From assembly GCA_031404455.1 (NCBI GenBank), contig JANNHP010000023.1, positions 1-27,322 of the forward strand: a DNA stretch of 27,322 nt. Direction: 5' to 3'. This document shows, one piece after another, positions 24,501-27,322 of the stretch. This DNA comes from JANNHP01 sp031404455. GTDB taxonomy: Bacteria > Planctomycetota > JAJSAM01 > JAJVHW01. Under the pieces are notes generated by a model. It was given only the letters and a program-made list of their open reading frames with translations, searched no databases and was not told the DNA's origin. Each line of letters opens with the position of its first letter. Within the stretch, counting starts at the first letter, position 1. A program made the position numbers and the translations under genes.

Positions 24501-25012
24501 CGGGCGGCGCGGCGCCGGATCCGGCGGACGTCGAACGTCTCTCGAATTGGGTCCGCGGCTTCGCGGCGAGCGACCTCGGCCGCGAGGTTCGAGCGCTGCC
24601 GCGCGAGAGCGTCCGGCGCGAGCAGGCGCTCCTCTTCAACGCCGGGCGCACGGTGGTGCGCGGACAGATGGACCTCGTCTACCGCGGCGCGGGCGGATGG
24701 GTGGTCGTCGACTACAAGGCCGGCGGCGCGGACGTCGTGCGCGACGACTACGTCACGCAGATGCGCCTCTACGCGTTCGGACTCGCGGCCATCACGGGCG
24801 AGCCGCCTGCGCGCCTCGTGCTCTTCTCGCTGCCGGACTCGCGCGCGGTGGACGTGCCGTGCTCGCCCGACGACTCCGCGTCGCTGCGCGAGGTCCTCGT
24901 CGCCGAGTTCAAGGACCGCACGCGCCGCTCCGACTACGCGCCCCGCGCGGAACCGCCGTGCTCCGCGTGCGCGTATCGCCGCCGCTGCGCCTTCGCGTCG
25001 AGCGCCGGCTGA
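21536..25012 (+). CDS. addA: AddA-type UvrD/Rep helicase with C-terminal nuclease
   Basis: An 1158-residue superfamily 1A helicase fused to a RecB-type nuclease; partner of AddB in resecting double-strand breaks for recombination. It starts at GTG overlapping the addB stop. Helicase motifs in order: AGAGTGKT (K30), ITFTEKAAAEMKSR, STIHAFCARLLREH, VLVDEFQDVNP (D339, E340), GDPKQSIYGFRG, SSFRSR, TVHAAKGLEFP (709-719) and FYVAVTRAEEHLVL (783-796). The nuclease has H963 in GRAVHLALE, D1046 in GQMDLVY and D1059-Y-K1061 in VVVDYKAG. Unlike textbook AddA, it also has C911 (FARCPQEF), C1142-x2-C1145-x5-C1151 (CSACAYRRRC), the full four-cysteine pattern of iron-sulfur PD-(D/E)XK nucleases. Naming as addA follows from its pairing with addB. 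Confidence 0.92.
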   Translation: MSPALTDDQRRAVETEGVDLCVVAGAGTGKTRVLTERIVHRVVRRGADLRRMLAITFTEKAAAEMKSRLAAALEKAGRPSAREEVEAAAISTIHAFCARLLREHAVEAGVDPQFGVLDEIASDARQRDALDAWTADLFARDPSAFDEIAQLPGEDPAETLLELWRTARESGRGLAEFLATPPGLPSRAETLAAIREDLEEAVAAGAGATKATSSKVDAAAAALRAFPPDDAPPATLGAAVAALRGAFTLQVAPAVKPWLANVRGNCDTLLAQLAEESRAPLRARVGGAVVRVGVRYAEGKGGGRELDFVDLERRAVALLESRADVRESVRDRWGEVLVDEFQDVNPLQARLVDLVRAERGLFVVGDPKQSIYGFRGSDVEVFHERRAQVAAQGAEGNASGEVTLASSFRSRAGVLGVVNHLFAKDFDLGVPLVAAREFAPRESPCAELFVVAADGAQDGREAEAAWIAERIVALVEGDAALRVARPTDAEPLAERRATFGDVAVLLRAMTNVKLLERALTARDVPYLVLKGRGFFEAREVVDLANLLACVDNPRDDLTLAAVLRSPACGLSDDALFLLCEARAKERALADVIDGDAPARLGPKDRAALARFVAAWRELRAMRASEPVSALVDRALTSTRLETLALARPNGRQRAANLRKVRALARSADSNGRGDLRTFLRSVGELRAREVRETEAPVSGGAAGAVSLMTVHAAKGLEFPIVFVPDLGREEGGVRSQVTSHARLGLGLKGHFEGGPFEEVKPWAFAKIEEANAARERAEAARLFYVAVTRAEEHLVLTTSVTARNAKARPWWDRVASALGVTGGAEEAAIVAPGVLVHAAADAEVAPRPGTRTLFHRVAQEISRGHVDASAAGPESVAEAAALVAEAMRTIPAVEGTLFSATVSGLVAFARCPQEFRLRHVVGAPESLAGAISADELAPDSPRPGDDDEWGVPLSARALGRAVHLALERLVPEFKDDVASVVRDALAVESGGAAPDPADVERLSNWVRGFAASDLGREVRALPRESVRREQALLFNAGRTVVRGQMDLVYRGAGGWVVVDYKAGGADVVRDDYVTQMRLYAFGLAAITGEPPARLVLFSLPDSRAVDVPCSPDDSASLREVLVAEFKDRTRRSDYAPRAEPPCSACAYRRRCAFASSAG

Positions 25013-25112
25013 GACGCGCCGCGCCGGGATCGGAACGGACATAGCGTCCCCCGCGCGGCGCCCGCGCAGCGGTGGGCAGTCCACCCCATCGCGCGACCGG
25101 TGGGATCGCGGA

Positions 25113-25118
25113 TACGGT
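25113..25118 (+). promoter_or_regulatory. possible -10 box (TACGGT) before the small lipoprotein gene
   Basis: TACGGT precedes the ATG at 25127 by 8 bases (CGGCATCC), with no Shine-Dalgarno. It is the weakest match among the TAnnnT boxes. Confidence 0.28.
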
Positions 25119-25126
25119 CGGCATCC

Positions 25127-25306
25127 ATGACCGTCCAAGTCCGTGCGTTCCGCCTCTTGGCGCTCTTCGTCTGCCTCTGCATTGCGCTCGGCGGCTGCTC
25201 GACCAGTCCCGCACGATTTCCGGACCCCCGCGGGCCCGGGGACTTCGACGTGCCGGACGACCGGGACCGGACCGCCGGCGTCGACGGAGCCCGGCAAGCT
25301 CGCTGA
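25127..25306 (+). CDS. small lipoprotein of unknown function
   Basis: A 59-residue protein whose first half is a lipoprotein signal: basic MTVQVRAFR, hydrophobic LLALFVCLCIALGG and a lipobox LGGC with the cysteine at about 24, followed by STS. The mature part is only about 36 residues, rich in Pro, Asp and Arg (FPDPRGPGDFDVPDDRDR), and probably unstructured. No family was recognised. It lies in the 434 bases between addA and the DUF6526 gene and was accepted because the signal sequence is so clear and a promoter-like box precedes it. The C-terminal end may reflect a truncated gene. Confidence 0.55.
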   Translation: MTVQVRAFRLLALFVCLCIALGGCSTSPARFPDPRGPGDFDVPDDRDRTAGVDGARQAR

Positions 25307-25433
25307 GTCGAAGGACGACTCCGAGGTCCGACGCCGATCAGCGTCCGATCGCGGCAACCCGGATCGGATCCACTCGTACGCGTCGTGACGCGGCACTCGT
25401 CCCTCGTCTCGCCGTCCGCGGCCGATCGGTGCG

Positions 25434-25439
25434 TATCCT
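25434..25439 (+). promoter_or_regulatory. probable -10 box (TATCCT) before the DUF6526 gene
   Basis: TATCCT is followed by CGTCGCC and the ATG at 25447 (7-base spacer), with no Shine-Dalgarno. The layout closely resembles the box before the gene at 168. Confidence 0.42.
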
Positions 25440-25446
25440 CGTCGCC

Positions 25447-25896
25447 ATGACCACTCCGAGCGCCGCCGTCCGTCCACAGAACTTCGAGAACCACCGAGCG
25501 CACGCCCCGTGGTACCTGCTCGCGGGCGCCGTGATCGCCGGGGACTTCGGACGTCGCGTCGTCGAGGCGGCGCGCGATCCGCAGGCCGCGACGATCTGGG
25601 CCGTCGCCGTGGGCGCGGCATTCGTCGTCGTCTGGAACGTCAGCCGCAGGAAGGCCCAGATCGTGCAGGACCGCGTCATCCGGCTCGAGATGCGGCTGCG
25701 TCTCGAACGCGTGCTTCCCGCCGGTCAGCGCGGCGACATCGACCGGCTGTCGCTCGGTCAGCTCATCGCTCTCAGGTTCGCGAGCGACGCGGAACTCCCG
25801 GCGCTCGTCACGGCGGTGCTCGCCGAGGGCGTGACGATGCGAAGCGACATCAAGCGCCGCATTCGCGACTGGCAGGCGGACTGGCTGCGCGTTTGA
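25447..25896 (+). CDS. DUF6526 family membrane protein
   Basis: A 149-residue protein matching the DUF6526 pattern: an N-terminal QNFENHRAHAPWY motif (about 10-22), two short hydrophobic segments (WYLLAGAVIAGDFG and TIWAVAVGAAFVVVW, about 21-64), then a cytoplasmic helical tail with DRVIRLEMRLRLERVLP and RLSLGQLIALRFASDAELPAL. Members are small inner-membrane proteins of unknown function. The C-terminal end DIKRRIRDWQADWLRV is also typical. The start ATG follows a TATCCT box by 7 bases. The stop overlaps the TTG that probably begins the ABC exporter gene, so the two are likely co-transcribed and coupled. Confidence 0.83.
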   Translation: MTTPSAAVRPQNFENHRAHAPWYLLAGAVIAGDFGRRVVEAARDPQAATIWAVAVGAAFVVVWNVSRRKAQIVQDRVIRLEMRLRLERVLPAGQRGDIDRLSLGQLIALRFASDAELPALVTAVLAEGVTMRSDIKRRIRDWQADWLRV

Positions 25897-27322
25897 GCGG
25901 AGCGAAGAGCGAGACGAAGAAGAAGGTGCCGATCGCGACGGCGTGGCGCGAGGCGCGCGAACTCGTGGCTGCGCACCGGTCTCGGCTGGCGCTCGGCCTC
26001 GCGCTGATGCTCGTGAGCCGTCTCGCCGGACTCGTGCTGCCGGCCACGTCGAAGTACCTCATCGACGACGTCGTCACGCAGCGCCGGGGCGACATGCTCC
26101 TGCCGCTGGCGCTCGCGGCGGGCGGCGCAACGCTCGTCCAGGCGATCACGTCGTTCTCGCTCTCGCAGGTGCTCGGCGTGGCGGCGCAGCGCGCGATCAA
26201 CGACCTCAGGAAGTCCGTGCAGGCGCACGTGTCCCGTCTGCCCGTCCGCTACTTCGACGGCACGCAGACGGGCGTGCTCATCTCGCGGATCATGACGGAC
26301 GCCGAGGGCATCCGGAACCTGGTCGGCACGGGCATCGTGCAACTCGTAGGCGGCGTCGTGACGGCGGTTCTCGCGATGGGCGTGCTCTTCTGGCTCAACT
26401 GGCAGCTCACTCTCGTGATCCTCGCCGTGCTCGCCGTCTTCGGCGTCGGGATGGGGCTCGCGTTCACCAAGCTGCGTCCGCTCTTCCGCGAGCGCGGGAA
26501 GATCAACGCCGAGGTGACCGGCCGCCTCGGCGAATCTCTCGGCGGCATCCGCGTCGTGAAGGCGTACGCCGCGGAGCGCGAGGAGCAGCGCGTCTTCGCC
26601 GCGGGCGTGGACCGTTACTTCGCGAACGTGAAGAAGGCGATGTCCGGCGTCTCAGGCATCACGGCGTTCGCCGTCGCGGTCATCGGGGTCATCGGCATGC
26701 TGATGATCTACGTCGGCGGCAACGCGATGCTCGACGGCACGATGACGCTCGGCGGCTTCGTGATGTACCTCGTGTTCGTCGGCATGGTCGCGGCGCCGGT
26801 CGTCGAGATCGCGGCGATCGGCACGCAGATCACGGACGCGTTCGCGGGCCTCGACCGGCTCCGCGAGATCCGGAGCATGGCGACCGAGGACGCGGGCGAC
26901 GAGACGCGCGCGCCCTGCCCCGACGTGCGCGGCGACGTGGCGTTCGAGGACGTCTCGTTCGAGTACGACCCGGGACGTCCGGTGCTCCGCGGCATCTCGT
27001 TCGAGGCGGCGGCGGGGACGACGACCGCGCTCGTCGGATCGAGTGGTTCGGGCAAGAGCACGCTCGTGTCGCTCGTCATGGCGTTCCACCGGCCGCTCTC
27101 GGGGCGCGTCACCGTGGATGGTCGCGACCTCGCGTCGATCCGTCTCGCGGATTACCGCACGCACCTCGGCGTGGTGCTCCAGGACAACTTCCTCTTCGAC
27201 GGGACGCTCGCCGAGAACGTCGCGTTCTCGCGGCCAGGCGCGACGCGAGAGGCGATCGAGTCCGCGTGCCGCACGGCGCACTGCGACGAGTTCGTCCGCG
27301 GGTTCGAGAAGGGCTACGACAC
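25893..27322 (+). CDS. ABC exporter, fused permease-ATPase (3' end outside window)
   Basis: The first 476 residues of an MsbA/BmrA-type half-transporter. The reading frame is open from a TTG at 25893 that overlaps the DUF6526 stop (TTGA); GTG at 25926 is an alternative start. The permease domain (about 30-325) has six likely membrane segments, with LALGLALMLVSRLAGLVLP, FDGTQTGVLISRIMTDAEGI and the coupling-helix region GESLGGIRVVKAYAAEREE. The ATPase domain begins near DVAFEDVSFEYDP; Walker A is GSSGSGKST (K388) and the Q-loop is VLQDNFLFDGTLAENV (Q430). The signature motif, Walker B and H-loop lie beyond the window end. The substrate is unknown; lipids, peptides and drugs are all carried by this family. 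Confidence 0.93.
   Translation, partial: MSGAKSETKKKVPIATAWREARELVAAHRSRLALGLALMLVSRLAGLVLPATSKYLIDDVVTQRRGDMLLPLALAAGGATLVQAITSFSLSQVLGVAAQRAINDLRKSVQAHVSRLPVRYFDGTQTGVLISRIMTDAEGIRNLVGTGIVQLVGGVVTAVLAMGVLFWLNWQLTLVILAVLAVFGVGMGLAFTKLRPLFRERGKINAEVTGRLGESLGGIRVVKAYAAEREEQRVFAAGVDRYFANVKKAMSGVSGITAFAVAVIGVIGMLMIYVGGNAMLDGTMTLGGFVMYLVFVGMVAAPVVEIAAIGTQITDAFAGLDRLREIRSMATEDAGDETRAPCPDVRGDVAFEDVSFEYDPGRPVLRGISFEAAAGTTTALVGSSGSGKSTLVSLVMAFHRPLSGRVTVDGRDLASIRLADYRTHLGVVLQDNFLFDGTLAENVAFSRPGATREAIESACRTAHCDEFVRGFEKGYD

Overview
The window is a very GC-rich (roughly 70%), gene-dense bacterial segment. The organism looks like a diderm: it has an AsmA-like envelope protein, two lipobox lipoproteins and several Sec-type signal peptides. 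The mix of an indirect tRNA amidation operon (gatCAB), an AddAB-type helicase-nuclease pair, a DUF6526 protein, IPT/TIG proteins and GTAG-type REP repeats would suit an environmental Planctomycetota, Acidobacteriota or similar lineage. That is a guess: no rRNA or phylogenetic marker was compared. The first 95 bases are an almost pure poly-C run, best read as a sequencing/assembly artefact at a contig end.

Layout, left to right. (1) A small toxin-antitoxin pair (DUF433 + DUF5615 PIN-like) on the + strand. (2) A leftward operon-like run: DinB-like protein, secreted alpha/beta-hydrolase, gatC, gatA, gatB, and a small conserved protein. A palindromic REP doublet (REPIN-like) sits between gatA and gatB, and a single REP is embedded in frame in gatA. 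(3) A + strand lipoprotein facing an AsmA-like protein, then an AAA/DUF4143 ATPase and a MarR-GNAT fusion regulator whose probable operator is a perfect 19-bp palindrome at its start codon. (4) A 237-bp MITE-like element with perfect 21-bp terminal inverted repeats, abutting the stop codon of an IPT/TIG protein, followed by a 524-bp gene-free stretch. (5) A TPR-thioredoxin-fold protein with no cysteine, facing a membrane-anchored coiled-coil protein; then Hsp20, a FabH-like ketosynthase and a 618-residue protein of unknown function. (6) A rightward addB-addA operon in which both proteins carry a complete PD-(D/E)XK site and four cysteines placed like an iron-sulfur staple. (7) A small lipoprotein, a DUF6526 membrane protein and an ABC exporter cut off by the window end.

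Two genome-wide habits stand out. Six gene pairs are joined by 4-base stop/start overlaps (GTGA, ATGA or TTGA). Eight starts that have no Shine-Dalgarno carry a TAnnnT box only 6-10 bases upstream, the arrangement expected of leaderless transcripts, while several other genes have an ordinary GGAGG. I found no CRISPR array, tRNA, rRNA, prophage or complete transposase gene. No wholly new multi-gene system is evident; the most interesting items are the REP/MITE elements inside or against genes, the two-staple AddAB pair, the leaderless-promoter pattern and the cysteine-free redoxin.
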